Below the pieces are notes generated by a model that worked only from the letters and a program-made list of their open reading frames with translations, was not told the DNA's origin and ran no database searches. A stretch of DNA of 64,000 nt from VAZQ01 sp963807865 (GTDB taxonomy: Bacteria; Pseudomonadota; Alphaproteobacteria; Rhizobiales; Xanthobacteraceae), in assembly GCA_963807865.1 (NCBI GenBank), contig CAWEDK010000039.1, forward strand, positions 62,001 to 126,000, written 5' to 3'. Positions 18,721 to 26,813 of the stretch are shown here, one piece after another; within the stretch, counting starts at the first letter, position 1, and every line of letters begins with the position of its first letter. Position numbers and translations under genes: made by a program.

Positions 18721-21720
18721 ATGAGCATTCGAGCCTTGCTCGCCTCGGCGTTCGTTGCGCTTGGCTTGGCGGCGCAGCCTGCGGCCGCCAGAGAGCTCGC
18801 GTCTCTGAGCGAGGAGGAGATCTTTTCGCTGCAGCAGCGGCTGCGCGACGCCGGCTGCTACAAGGCCGCGCTGAACGGCAAGGTGACGCCCGCGCTGGCC
18901 GAAGCCGTCAAGGTCTGTCCGATCCAGGACCCGGTGCTGCGCATCGAAACGAACATGCATACCGCGGTCATGTACCGCCTCGGAATCGACCGGGAATGCA
19001 AGACGCTCGTCACCGGCAGCGAAGACAAATCTGTGCGCACATGGTCGCTGCCGGAGGGCAAGCTCATTTGGACCCACCGGCCGCCAATCGGCGAGGGCGA
19101 CTACGGCAAGGTTTATGCGACCGCGATCTCACCGGACGGCAAGCGGATCGCGGCCGGCGGCTGGGATGCCTACTACAAGCAAAATGAGAACGGCGTCTAT
19201 CTGATCGACACTGCGACGGACGGAGCGCTGCGCCGGTTCACTCTGTCCGACCAGGTCATCCACCACCTGGCGTTCACCTCGGACGGCACCAAGCTGGCCG
19301 CGTCGCTCGACGGCAAGAACGGCGTGCGGATCATCGATGCCCAGACCGGGAAGGTGCTGCTGGCCGACCGCGACTATGCCGAGCGCAGCCGCGGCCTCGC
19401 CTTCGGGCCGGACGATACGCTCTATTCGGTGGGCTATGACGGCTACCTTCGCCACTACAGCCGCAACTACAAGCGCACCCACAAGGTGAAGACCCCGGGC
19501 GGCCAGCGGCCGCATTCGATCGCGGTCGATCCGACCGGCAAGCGGGTGGCGGTAGGCTACGACGACGCGCGCACCGTCGAGATCTTCGACGCCAAGACGC
19601 TCGAGCGGATCGCGGTCGCCGATAACTCCGACATTGCAAGCGGCAACCTGCTGGCGGTCTCTTGGTCGCCGGACGGCAAGTATGTCCTGGGCGGCGGCCG
19701 CTATCAGCGGCTCGTCGACGGCGCGTGGCAGTACCCGGTGCGCATCTGGGATGCCAATGGCCGGCAGGTGAACGAAGTGATGGTCGCGGACAACACCGTC
19801 CTTCACATGGTGCCCTGCGGCGACTCCGTCTACTACGTCGCGCAGGGCCCGGTGTATGGCCGGATCGATCCGTCGGATGGGACGGTGACCAAGATCGGCC
19901 TGCCGCCGATCCCGGATATGCGCGGCAAGAACGAGCAGAGCTTCACGATCTCGCCGGACGGCATGCGGCTACGTTTCGGTCTGGAGACCTTCGCGTCCGC
20001 GCCGGTGGTGTTCGATCTGGCGGCCGGCACCCTGCAGGATGCGCCCAATCCGCTGCCGGACCTGCTGCCCGCGAAGGTCACCGGCCTGAAGATCGCCGAC
20101 TGGCTGCATAACATCAAACCCACGCTGAACGACAAGCCCATCCCGCTCGCGACGCTCGAAGAATCCCGCAGCCTGGCGATCCGCCCCGACGAGGCGGGCT
20201 TCCTGCTCGGCGCCGACTGGTCGCTGCGATCATTCGAGGCCGAGGGGAAGCAGCGCTGGCGTCAGGACGTTCCGGGCACCGCCTGGGGCATCAATATCGC
20301 GCGCGACGGCGAACTCGCGGCCGTGGCCTATGGCGACGGCACCATCCGCTGGCATCGCTGGTCCGATGGACAGGTGCTGCTGACGCTGTTCATCCACAAG
20401 GAGGACAAGCGCTGGGTCGCGTGGACGCCGACCGGCTACTACATGGCGTCGTCGGGCGCCGAGGGCCTGATCGGCTGGCATATCAATCGCGGCTGGGAAC
20501 AGTCGGCCGACTTCTTCCCGGCGTCGCGCTTTCGCGAACGCTATAACCGGCCCGATATCGTCCGGCTCGTGCTGCAGACGCTCGACGAGGACGAAGCCGT
20601 CAAGCGCGCCAATGAGGCCGGCAAGCGCAAGCAGGAAACCAAGCCGCTGACGAGCGCGCTGCCGCCGGTGCTGCGCATCACGAGCCCGGTCGAGGGCACG
20701 CAATTCTCGCGCGACGAGGTCACGCTCGGCTACGAGCTGCGCTCGCCATCCGGCCTGAAGGTCGACCGGGTCGAGGTGTTCATCGACGGCCGCCTGCAGC
20801 AGGAGCGCGGCGCGATCGCCGCGCCAGCCGATGAAGTCAAGGTGAAGCTGCCCCCGCAGGACGTCGAGGTGTCGCTGATCGCCTGGTCGGGCGATCTGGC
20901 GAGCGAGCCGTCGCGCATCAAGCTGTCGTGGGCCGGGCGGCAAATGACCGGCGAACTACTGCTCAAGCCGAAGCTTTATGCGCTGGTGGTCGGCGTCAGC
21001 AAGCACAACGACCGCGCCTGGGAGCTGCGCTACGCCGCCAAGGATGCGACCGACTTCGCACGTGCGCTGGAGGCGCAGCGCGGCCTGATGTACGGCGACG
21101 TGATCATCCGGCTCCTGCGCGATCACGACGTCACGCGCGATTCGATCGCCGAGGGACTGGAGTGGCTCGAGAAAGAAGTCACCAGCCGCGACGTCGGCGT
21201 CGTGTTCCTCGCCGGTCATGGCTGGACCGACGAGAAGAACGCCTACTGGTTCCTGCCGGCGAACGCCACGCCCGACCGCGTTCGCGTGCGCGGCGTGCCG
21301 CAGGACGACATCCGGCGCACCCTGCGCAATCTCGCCGGCAAGGCGGTGCTGTTTCTCGATACCTGCCACGCCGGACAGGCGATGGCGGATACCGCGCTGC
21401 GGCGCGGCAACGTCGATATCGACGGCGTGATCAACGACTTCGTCACCGCGGAGAACGGCGTGGTGGTGTTCGCCTCGTCGAAAGGCAAGGAAGTCTCGCT
21501 CGAGCGTGACGACTGGCAGAACGGCGCCTTCACCAAGGCGGTGGTCGAGGGCCTGCACGAGGGCAGAGCCAATCTGCTGAATACCGGCAAGATCACGGCA
21601 TCGATGCTCGACGTGTTCGTGGCGGAGCGGGTCAAGCAATTGACCGGCGGCCGCCAGCATCCGGTCATGACGAAGCCCGATACCGTCCCGGACTTTCCGC
21701 TCGCGGTCGTGCGGAAATGA
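18721..21720 (+). CDS. Exported WD40-like beta-propeller protein with C-terminal caspase-like (C14) peptidase domain
   Basis: The 999-residue protein starts with a Sec signal peptide (LLASAFVALGLAAQPAAARE). Residues about 75-400 contain repeated strands of WD40 type (LVTGSEDKSVRTWSLPEGKL, TAISPDGKRIAAGGWDAYY, VSWSPDGKYVLGGG, FTISPDGMRLRFG). A further propeller-like part extends to about 620 and an Ig-like segment (ITSPVEGTQFSRDEVTLGYE) follows. From about 748 comes the caspase fold: LYALVVGVSKHND, VVFLAGHGWTDEKN with catalytic His833, and VLFLDTCHAGQAM with catalytic Cys882. GGAGTAGGAC precedes the ATG. Such metacaspase-like proteins occur in alphaproteobacteria. The substrate and cellular role are unknown; Arg/Lys specificity would be an inference. 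Confidence 0.88.
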   Translation: MSIRALLASAFVALGLAAQPAAARELASLSEEEIFSLQQRLRDAGCYKAALNGKVTPALAEAVKVCPIQDPVLRIETNMHTAVMYRLGIDRECKTLVTGSEDKSVRTWSLPEGKLIWTHRPPIGEGDYGKVYATAISPDGKRIAAGGWDAYYKQNENGVYLIDTATDGALRRFTLSDQVIHHLAFTSDGTKLAASLDGKNGVRIIDAQTGKVLLADRDYAERSRGLAFGPDDTLYSVGYDGYLRHYSRNYKRTHKVKTPGGQRPHSIAVDPTGKRVAVGYDDARTVEIFDAKTLERIAVADNSDIASGNLLAVSWSPDGKYVLGGGRYQRLVDGAWQYPVRIWDANGRQVNEVMVADNTVLHMVPCGDSVYYVAQGPVYGRIDPSDGTVTKIGLPPIPDMRGKNEQSFTISPDGMRLRFGLETFASAPVVFDLAAGTLQDAPNPLPDLLPAKVTGLKIADWLHNIKPTLNDKPIPLATLEESRSLAIRPDEAGFLLGADWSLRSFEAEGKQRWRQDVPGTAWGINIARDGELAAVAYGDGTIRWHRWSDGQVLLTLFIHKEDKRWVAWTPTGYYMASSGAEGLIGWHINRGWEQSADFFPASRFRERYNRPDIVRLVLQTLDEDEAVKRANEAGKRKQETKPLTSALPPVLRITSPVEGTQFSRDEVTLGYELRSPSGLKVDRVEVFIDGRLQQERGAIAAPADEVKVKLPPQDVEVSLIAWSGDLASEPSRIKLSWAGRQMTGELLLKPKLYALVVGVSKHNDRAWELRYAAKDATDFARALEAQRGLMYGDVIIRLLRDHDVTRDSIAEGLEWLEKEVTSRDVGVVFLAGHGWTDEKNAYWFLPANATPDRVRVRGVPQDDIRRTLRNLAGKAVLFLDTCHAGQAMADTALRRGNVDIDGVINDFVTAENGVVVFASSKGKEVSLERDDWQNGAFTKAVVEGLHEGRANLLNTGKITASMLDVFVAERVKQLTGGRQHPVMTKPDTVPDFPLAVVRK

Positions 21721-21737
21721 CGGCGTGATCGTGCGTG

Positions 21738-22877
21738 ATGGATTTTGACCTCACCGAGGAGCAGCGCGCCGTCCAGGATACCGCGCGTGCCTTCGCCCGC
21801 ACCGAGATGATGCCGCGGGCGCGCGAATGGGACGAGAACGAGCATTTTCCGGTCGAGACGCTTCGGCAGGCCGCGGCGCTCGGCTTCGCCGGCATCTATG
21901 TCGACGCCGAACTCGGCGGCTCGGCGCTCTCGCGGCTCGATTCTGCGATCATTTTCGAGGAACTGGCGCAAGGCTGCCCCTCCACCGCCGCCTACATTTC
22001 GATCCACAACATGGTGGCCTGGATGATCGACAGCTACGGCAGCGACGACCAGCGCCGCCGATATCTGCCGGCGCTCTGCACCATGCAGCACCTCGGCAGC
22101 TATTGCCTCACCGAGCCCGACAGCGGATCCGATGCCGCGAGCCTGAAGACCCGCGCGGTGCGCCAGGGCGACCACTACGTGCTCGATGGCACAAAGGCCT
22201 TCATTTCAGGCGGCGGGGTCTCCGACCTCTACATCGTCATGGCGCGCACCGGGGAGGGCGGTCCGCGCGGCATCTCGTGTTTCGTGGTCGAGAACGGCAC
22301 ACCGGGGCTCTCGTTCGGCGCGCGGGAGAAGAAGCTCGGCTGGAAGTCGCAGCCGACCGCCATGGTGATGTTCGAAGGCTGCCGCGTGCCGGTGGCGAAC
22401 CGGCTCGCCGCCGAGGGGCAGGGCTTCAAGATCGCGATGCGGGCGCTCGACGGCGGCCGGCTCAACATCGCGGCCTGTTCGCTGGGCGGTGCGCAGTTCT
22501 GCCTCGACCGGACCATCGTCTACATGCGTGAGCGCCGGCAGTTCGGCACCCGGCTCGCCGACTTCCAGGCGCTGGCGTTTCGCATCGCCGACTACGCCAC
22601 CGCGATTGAATCCGCGCGGCTGCTGCTGTGGCGCGCCGCCGTTGCGCTCGACCGCGGCGAGCCGGTGGCGACACGGCTCGCGGCACAAGCCAAGCGTCTC
22701 GCCACCGACACCGGCTTCGAGGTCGTCAACGGCTGCCTGCAACTCCACGGCGGCTATGGCTATCTGCGCGATCATCCGATCGAGCGGGTGCTGCGCGACC
22801 TGCGGGTGCATCAAATTCTCGAAGGCACCAACGAGATCATGCGGCACATCGTCAGCCGCGACCTCCTGCACAACTGA
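21738..22877 (+). CDS. Acyl-CoA dehydrogenase, probably isobutyryl-CoA specific
   Basis: The protein is 379 residues from the ATG at 21,738. It begins MDFDLTEEQRAVQDTARAFA. It contains YCLTEPDSGSDAASLKTRA (FAD/substrate motif), GWKSQPTAMVMFEGCRVP, MRERRQFGTRLADFQALAF, and the C-terminal catalytic-Glu region HGGYGYLRDHPIERVLRDLR followed by ILEGTNEIMRHIVSR. It transfers electrons from acyl-CoA to ETF. The genes downstream encode 3-hydroxyisobutyryl-CoA hydrolase and 3-hydroxyisobutyrate dehydrogenase, so the valine intermediate isobutyryl-CoA is the likely substrate (context inference). Confidence 0.92.
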   Translation: MDFDLTEEQRAVQDTARAFARTEMMPRAREWDENEHFPVETLRQAAALGFAGIYVDAELGGSALSRLDSAIIFEELAQGCPSTAAYISIHNMVAWMIDSYGSDDQRRRYLPALCTMQHLGSYCLTEPDSGSDAASLKTRAVRQGDHYVLDGTKAFISGGGVSDLYIVMARTGEGGPRGISCFVVENGTPGLSFGAREKKLGWKSQPTAMVMFEGCRVPVANRLAAEGQGFKIAMRALDGGRLNIAACSLGGAQFCLDRTIVYMRERRQFGTRLADFQALAFRIADYATAIESARLLLWRAAVALDRGEPVATRLAAQAKRLATDTGFEVVNGCLQLHGGYGYLRDHPIERVLRDLRVHQILEGTNEIMRHIVSRDLLHN

Positions 22878-22883
22878 GCGGTC

Positions 22884-23328
22884 ATGCCCGATTTCGTCCT
22901 CCTGGGAGAGCACCTGGCTCTGATCACCGCCGCGCTGTTCACCGGCGCCGCGGTCTATATCAATCTCGCCGAGCAGCCGGCGCGGCTGTCGCTGAACGAC
23001 CGGAGCCTGCTGGCGCAGTGGAAGCCGAGCTATGCGCGCGGCTTCGCGATGCAGGCGAAGTCTCGCGCTTGCTTCGGCGCTGTTCGGGCTGCTGGCATTC
23101 TGGATGACGCGCGATTGGCGCTGGCTCATCGGCGCCGCGCTGATCTTCGCCAACTGGCCTTATACGCTGCTCGTGATCCTGCCGGTCAACAAGCAGCTCG
23201 AAGCGACGCCGACGGAGGCCGCCGGTCCGCAGGCTCGACAGTTGATCGAGCGCTGGGGAACGTTGCACGCCGGCCGTAGCGCGCTTGGCGCGGCCGCGAC
23301 GCTCGCCTATCTGTGGGCCCTGCATTGA
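22884..23328 (+). CDS. DUF1772-like small membrane protein (one-base frameshift)
   Basis: Two frames join to 147 residues. The first starts MPDFVLLGEHLALITAALF, GAAVYINLAEQPARLSL and KPSYARGFAMQA. After an extra A near 23,058 it continues SLALASALFGLLAFWMTRDW, NWPYTLLVILPVNKQL and LIERWGTLHAGRSALG. The NWPYT/VNKQL and WGxLHAxR motifs belong to the DUF1772 (anthrone-oxygenase-like) family with four membrane spans. The total length is one base over a multiple of three, as expected for a single insertion. It lies six bases after the acyl-CoA dehydrogenase. Its role in the valine block is unknown. Confidence 0.8.
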
Positions 23329-23356
23329 GCATGTCCCCTCTCGTGTCCGTGTCCCG

Positions 23357-24415
23357 ATGACCGCAGAACCCGACATCCTGTTCGACCGGCAGGGCGTGGC
23401 CGGTCTCGTCATCCTCAACCGCCCGCAAGCGCTCAATGCGGTGAACCTCGGCATGGTGCGCGCGCTCGCCGCGAAGCTGGCCGAGTGGCAGGATGATGCG
23501 GCGGTTACCCGTGTGGTCGTGACGGCGCGCGGCGGCCGCGCGTTCTCGGCCGGTGGCGATCTACGCGGCCTCTACGACCTCGGCCGTGCCGAACGGTACG
23601 ACGAAGCGCTGACGTTCTTCCGTGAGGAATACATCCTCAACGCCCTGATCAAGCATTATCGCAAGCCTTATGTCTCGCTGATCGACGGCATCGTGATGGG
23701 TGGCGGCGCCGGCATTTCGGTACATGGATCGCACCGGGTCGCGGGAGATAGGTTTGCGTTCGCCATGCCGGAGGTCGGCATCGGCTTCTTTCCCGATATC
23801 GGTGCGACCTGGTTTCTCACCCGGATGCCCGGCGAACTCGGCACCTATTGCGCGCTGACCGGCGAGCGCCTCAACGCGGCGGATGGATGGGCGGCAGGCA
23901 TGGCCACTCACCGGGTCGCGTCGGAACGCTTTGCCGAACTCGCCGAGGCGCTCTGTAGCAATGTCCCGGTCGATGCCGTTCTGGCCGCCTTCGCGCAGCC
24001 GGGCGGCGAGGGCGCCGTCGCGGCGCTGCGGCCGGCCATCGACAGTCTGTTCACCGGCGACCGGGTCGAGGGCATCCTGGCCGCCCTCGACGGTGTGGCA
24101 GCGACGCAGGCCGCGCATGCCGATTTTGCTCGCCGGACCGCGGCGGCGATCCGTACCAAGTCTCCCCTCAGCCTCAAGATCACGCTCCGGCAGATACGGC
24201 TTGGCAAAACGTGCGATTTCGACCAATGCATGCGAACCGAATTCCGTATCGTGACGCGCGTGGTCCGCGGCCACGATCTGTACGAGGGCATCAGGGCCGT
24301 GATCGTCGACAAGGATCAGGCGCCACGCTGGCAACCGGCGACGCTGGAGGCGGTCGACGTGGGCGAGGTCGAGCGGCACTTCGCCCCGGTCGATAACGAA
24401 CTGCGGGTGCCATGA
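23357..24415 (+). CDS. 3-hydroxyisobutyryl-CoA hydrolase (enoyl-CoA hydratase/isomerase family)
   Basis: The protein has 352 residues from the ATG at 23,357. The crotonase fold is seen in GLVILNRPQALNAVNLGMVR, RAFSAGGDLRGLYDLG (oxyanion loop) and DGIVMGGGAGISVHGSHRV. PEVGIGFFPDIGATWFLTRM and the length over 340 with a long C-terminal extension distinguish HIBYL-CoA hydrolases from true hydratases, which are about 260 residues. It releases CoA from 3-hydroxyisobutyryl-CoA in valine degradation. The stop overlaps the next ATG by four bases. Confidence 0.88.
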   Translation: MTAEPDILFDRQGVAGLVILNRPQALNAVNLGMVRALAAKLAEWQDDAAVTRVVVTARGGRAFSAGGDLRGLYDLGRAERYDEALTFFREEYILNALIKHYRKPYVSLIDGIVMGGGAGISVHGSHRVAGDRFAFAMPEVGIGFFPDIGATWFLTRMPGELGTYCALTGERLNAADGWAAGMATHRVASERFAELAEALCSNVPVDAVLAAFAQPGGEGAVAALRPAIDSLFTGDRVEGILAALDGVAATQAAHADFARRTAAAIRTKSPLSLKITLRQIRLGKTCDFDQCMRTEFRIVTRVVRGHDLYEGIRAVIVDKDQAPRWQPATLEAVDVGEVERHFAPVDNELRVP

Positions 24416-24852
24416 GAGACGTTGAACGGGCACGCACGCTCGAACCGGTCCATGCCGGCGAAGACGAAGCAGGGGGGTCGCGCTGGCCGCTCTGGCTTGT
24501 TGTCTTCCTGCGGGTGATGGCGGGCGTCTCGCTGGTCAAGGGCCTCTATCATTGGGCGATCGTCTGCGGCATCGGAGCGCCGCCGCATGCCGGGTTTGAA
24601 TCCTATCCGGCGCCTTACCAGATCGCGACCGCCTTCTTCGGCGTGATCGACCTGGTGGCTGCGGTCGGCCTGTGGCTGGCCGCTCCGTGGGGTGCCGTCA
24701 TCTGGCTCACCTCGGTGATCTCGATGGCGGCGGTCGAATTGCTGTTTCCCCAAGTCTACGGTGGGAGCATCGTGGTCGTCGTGGTCGAAGGCATTCTGCT
24801 CATCACCTATGTCGTACTTGCCATCATGGCGGCGCGCGGGCAGTCCAACTGA
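24412..24852 (+). CDS. Four-span membrane protein, DUF6163-like
   Basis: The 146-residue protein begins with a charged cytoplasmic segment and has four hydrophobic helices (WPLWLVVFLRVMAGVSLVKG, YQIATAFFGVIDLVAAVGLW, AVIWLTSVISMAAVELLF and IVVVVVEGILLITYVVLAIM). The ATG overlaps the hydrolase stop, so it is translated as part of the same operon. Small proteins of this type, annotated DUF6163, lie beside mmsB or ldtR in Hyphomicrobiales (recalled, not verified here). No function is known. Confidence 0.72.
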   Translation: MRDVERARTLEPVHAGEDEAGGSRWPLWLVVFLRVMAGVSLVKGLYHWAIVCGIGAPPHAGFESYPAPYQIATAFFGVIDLVAAVGLWLAAPWGAVIWLTSVISMAAVELLFPQVYGGSIVVVVVEGILLITYVVLAIMAARGQSN

Positions 24853-24964
24853 TTGCCGTTGGCCATTCATCGAACGCAAACCGCCCGCCCGTTTTCGGTC
24901 CGCGGCCGGATTTCGCTGCCCGTAAAATCACTTTACGATGACGGGAACCGGAGGAGGGACGTCC

Positions 24965-25852
24965 ATGTCCACGATCGCATTCATCGGGCTCGGCAATATG
25001 GGACTGCCGATGGCGCAGAACCTGGTCAAGGCCGGGCACGCGGTCCGCGGGTTCGATGTCACCGCGGCGGCGGTCGAGAAACTTACCGCGAGCGGCGGCA
25101 CGGCGGCGGGGTCGATCGCCGAGGCCTGTAAGGGCGCCGAGGTCGTCGTCACGATGCTGCCGGCAAGCGAACATGTGCGCGACGTGTATCTCGGAACGGA
25201 CGGTGTGCTGGCATCGACCGGCGACGGCGCGCTGCTGATCGATTGCTCCACCATCGACGTCGACAGCGCCCGCGCGGTAGCGGCGGCGGCCGGACCGTTC
25301 GGCCTCGAGATGGTCGATGCGCCGGTGTCCGGCGGCGTGACCGGCGCGCAAGCGGCCACGCTCACCTTTATGGTCGGCGGACCGGATGCGGCCTTCGCGC
25401 GCGCGCGGCCGATCCTCGAGGCTATGGGCAAGACCATCGTGCATGCCGGCGGGGCAGGGAACGGCCAGGCGGCGAAGATCTGCAACAACATGGTGCTGGG
25501 CGCCTCGATGATCGTGGTCTGCGAAGCCTTCCTGCTGGCCGAGAAGCTCGGCCTCGACGCGCAGAAGCTGTTCGACATTTCATCGAAGTCATCGGGTCAG
25601 TGCTGGTCGATGACGAGCTACTGTCCGGTCCCCGGGCCGGTCCCGTCGTCGCCGGCCAACCGCGACTACCAAGCGGGGTTCACCGCGGCGATGATGCTCA
25701 AGGACTTGAAGCTCGCACAAGCCGCCGCCAAGGCGACGCATGCACGGACGCCGCTCGGCGCTGGCGCCGCCGCCGTCTACGAACAGTTCGTCGAGAACGA
25801 CGACGCTGGTGTGGATTTTTCCGGCATCATCCGGTTCCTGCGCGGCGTCTGA
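24965..25852 (+). CDS. mmsB: 3-hydroxyisobutyrate dehydrogenase
   Basis: The start ATG at 24,965 was chosen over 24,938 because GGAGGAGGG lies just before it, and it gives the usual 295 residues. The NAD-binding motif is TIAFIGLGNMGLPMAQNLVK. Next come VDAPVSGGVTGAQAATLTFM (substrate loop) and GNGQAAKICNNMVLGASMI with the catalytic Lys. The C-terminal half has the helical dimer domain with FTAAMMLKDLKLAQ. It oxidises 3-hydroxyisobutyrate to methylmalonate semialdehyde. It is the third enzyme of the local valine block; mmsA is not in the window. Confidence 0.93.
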   Translation: MSTIAFIGLGNMGLPMAQNLVKAGHAVRGFDVTAAAVEKLTASGGTAAGSIAEACKGAEVVVTMLPASEHVRDVYLGTDGVLASTGDGALLIDCSTIDVDSARAVAAAAGPFGLEMVDAPVSGGVTGAQAATLTFMVGGPDAAFARARPILEAMGKTIVHAGGAGNGQAAKICNNMVLGASMIVVCEAFLLAEKLGLDAQKLFDISSKSSGQCWSMTSYCPVPGPVPSSPANRDYQAGFTAAMMLKDLKLAQAAAKATHARTPLGAGAAAVYEQFVENDDAGVDFSGIIRFLRGV

Positions 25853-25967
25853 TTTCTCTGTTGCATGATGCGACGAAACGCTGTGCCGTCGTGCGTTGAT
25901 GAGCGATGTTAAGAGGCGCTTCATCGTGCGAGGGATGCTCAACGAGGTGTGAATTTCACCGCGACTA

Positions 25968-25984
25968 TTCGATATTCAATCGAA
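25968..25984 (+). promoter_or_regulatory. Inverted repeat in the ldtR upstream region, candidate operator
   Basis: TTCGAT (25,968-25,973) and ATCGAA (25,979-25,984) are separated by five bases. They lie in the AT-richest stretch of this part, which continues as a T/A-rich block to about 26,040 before ldtR. A 17-base palindrome of this size fits a MarR-family dimer, so self-control by LdtR is possible. Confidence 0.35.
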
Positions 25985-26123
25985 CATTCACCTTGGCAAA
26001 TAAACCCTATTTTTATCGTGTTGTTTAAATCGATTTTAGACCCTGCGGCTTATGGTGGGCAACGAGCGGGGGAAACAGGGCCTCGCCGTGACAAAACCAA
26101 GACAAGACACAGGAACAGGCGTC

Positions 26124-26639
26124 ATGATGAAAGCCGTTGTCAAAACGGCGGAGCCGGCCGAGCGCGAAGTGCGCTTCGAGCAGGTCCGCCCGCTCTACCT
26201 CGAAGCTCTGACCTTGGTCGAGCGGCTGCATCGCCGGTTGCTCGACGTCATCAAGGACGAGTTCGATCGGCGCAGCCGCGCCGACATCAACTCGGTCCAG
26301 GCGCTGCTGCTGTACAATATCGGCGAGAAGGAACTGACCGCCGGTGAACTGCGCACGCGCGGCTACTATCTCGGTTCGAACGTCTCGTACAATCTGAAGA
26401 AGCTCGTCGAGATGGGCTTCCTCGACCATCAGCGTTCGCGGGTGGATCGGCGTTCGGTGCGCATCAAGCTGACCGACAAGGGTCGCGAAGTGCGCAACAT
26501 CGTCAACTCGCTCTACCAGAAGCACGTGCGGACGGTGGAGCAGGTGGGTGGCATCAACTCGGACGAGTTCGCCTCGCTCAACAAGTCGCTGCACCGGCTC
26601 GAGCGGTTCTGGACCGACCAGATTCTCTACCGGCTGTAA
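26124..26639 (+). CDS. ldtR: MarR-family regulator LdtR
   Basis: From the ATG at 26,124 the protein has 171 residues. It has the MarR winged helix: RADINSVQALLLYNIGEKEL, TAGELRTRGYYLGSNVSYNL (recognition helix), KKLVEMGFLDHQRSRVDRRS (wing) and RIKLTDKGREVRNIV. This matches LdtR of Hyphomicrobiales, a regulator studied in Liberibacter that controls an L,D-transpeptidase gene. Here an L,D-transpeptidase gene follows after a strong terminator, matching that partnership. The longer upstream ATG at 26,052 adds residues not typical of the family. Confidence 0.9.
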   Translation: MMKAVVKTAEPAEREVRFEQVRPLYLEALTLVERLHRRLLDVIKDEFDRRSRADINSVQALLLYNIGEKELTAGELRTRGYYLGSNVSYNLKKLVEMGFLDHQRSRVDRRSVRIKLTDKGREVRNIVNSLYQKHVRTVEQVGGINSDEFASLNKSLHRLERFWTDQILYRL

Positions 26640-26680
26640 TCGCAGCTTAAGCGGCTGTCGTCGCATCTTAGTGCGGTTGA

Positions 26681-26713
26681 ATGCACGGCCCGGCACATCG
26701 CCGGGCCGTGCAT
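26681..26713 (+). terminator. Intrinsic terminator after ldtR
   Basis: A perfect 14-base stem (ATGCACGGCCCGGC with GCCGGGCCGTGCAT, loop ACATC) is followed by TTTCG, 40 bases after the ldtR stop. The stem is very GC-rich and stable; the T-run is short. It separates ldtR from the L,D-transpeptidase gene, which should then have its own promoter. Confidence 0.85.
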
Positions 26714-26813
26714 TTTCGTTTGAGGGGGCCGTTTGGCCGCGGCCGCGGGGGTTGGTCGCCCTCCGCGCCCCATGGTAAGTATCGGCTTCCTGTGTCGCGT
26801 CACGAGTGAGCCG

